A stretch of 64,000 nucleotides of DNA from Imperialibacter sp. EC-SDR9 (lineage in GTDB: Bacteria > Bacteroidota > Bacteroidia > Cytophagales > Cyclobacteriaceae). A program made the position numbers and the translations under genes. Location: NCBI RefSeq assembly GCF_902498805.1, contig NZ_LR701578.1:211020-275019 (forward strand). Direction: 5' to 3'. The notes below the pieces were generated by a model. That model saw only the letters and a list, made by a program, of their open reading frames with translations, had not been told where the DNA came from and ran no database searches. Positions within the stretch are counted from its first letter, which is position 1. Each line of letters begins with the position of its first letter. Positions 63,979 through 64,000 of the stretch are shown one piece after another.

Positions 63979-64000
63979 CGATAGGCTTTTGTTTTTTGGA

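Overview
The window looks like a chromosomal segment of a member of the Bacteroidota, most likely a Cytophagales-type bacterium. Three lines of evidence point there. The first is the gene families: a thiamine TonB-dependent receptor with a carboxypeptidase-like N-terminal domain, DUF6089-, DUF4293- and DUF4407-type proteins, an S9 dipeptidyl peptidase, and the nadK/uppS/bamA/ompH neighbourhood. The second is several promoter-like sites that fit the Bacteroidota consensus TTTG-N(16-19)-TAnnTTTG. The third is the near absence of Shine-Dalgarno sequences. Base composition looks even throughout. I saw no tRNA, rRNA, insertion sequence, prophage or CRISPR array.

Layout. 1-5 kb: the end of a phosphatidylserine decarboxylase gene, an RDD protein, msrC, ribD and prmC. 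3.4-9.0 kb (minus strand): a thiamine locus with a TPP riboswitch at about 7715-7808, a TonB-dependent receptor, a DUF6687-like protein and a thiamine-pyrophosphokinase-like protein that has lost its catalytic aspartates; just upstream lie a PnuC/PnuT transporter and a NadR-type kinase. 9.1-13.5 kb: guaB, with a perfect inverted repeat in its leader, then a SpoIIE phosphatase/STAS/anti-sigma kinase partner-switching operon. 13.6-18.9 kb: three SurA-like periplasmic folding factors in tandem and a MoxR ATPase. 18.9-24.0 kb (minus): a Rieske-like lipoprotein, pheS, and an exopolysaccharide block (fcl, a WcaJ-like and a WecA-like transferase). 24-28.2 kb: a TrmJ-like methyltransferase, a lipoprotein, a 385-bp gap with two terminator-like hairpins, and two peptide-type ABC permeases with unusual insertions.

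28.3-30.5 kb: a type II restriction-modification system whose methyltransferase carries an N-terminal helix-turn-helix domain. 30.6-38.2 kb: small and hypothetical genes, an ArsR regulator, yjjG, pruA, a TerB-like protein, DUF4407 and a large secreted protein. 38.3-50.8 kb: housekeeping genes (an M3 peptidase, htpG, truA, an ABC exporter, metK, an RsmI-like enzyme, an esterase, pdxJ). 50.9-64 kb: a long plus-strand series (YqeY, CvpA, a hydrolase, a CBS protein, nadK, two outer-membrane beta-barrel proteins, uppS, bamA, two OmpH/Skp chaperones, an S9 peptidase, a lipid kinase), much of which serves the cell envelope.

The parts most worth a second look are the thiamine locus with its apparent pseudoenzyme, the two ABC permeases with matching extra segments, the guaB leader repeat, and the self-regulating-looking restriction-modification pair. 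I did not find a clearly new defence or mobile system beyond these.
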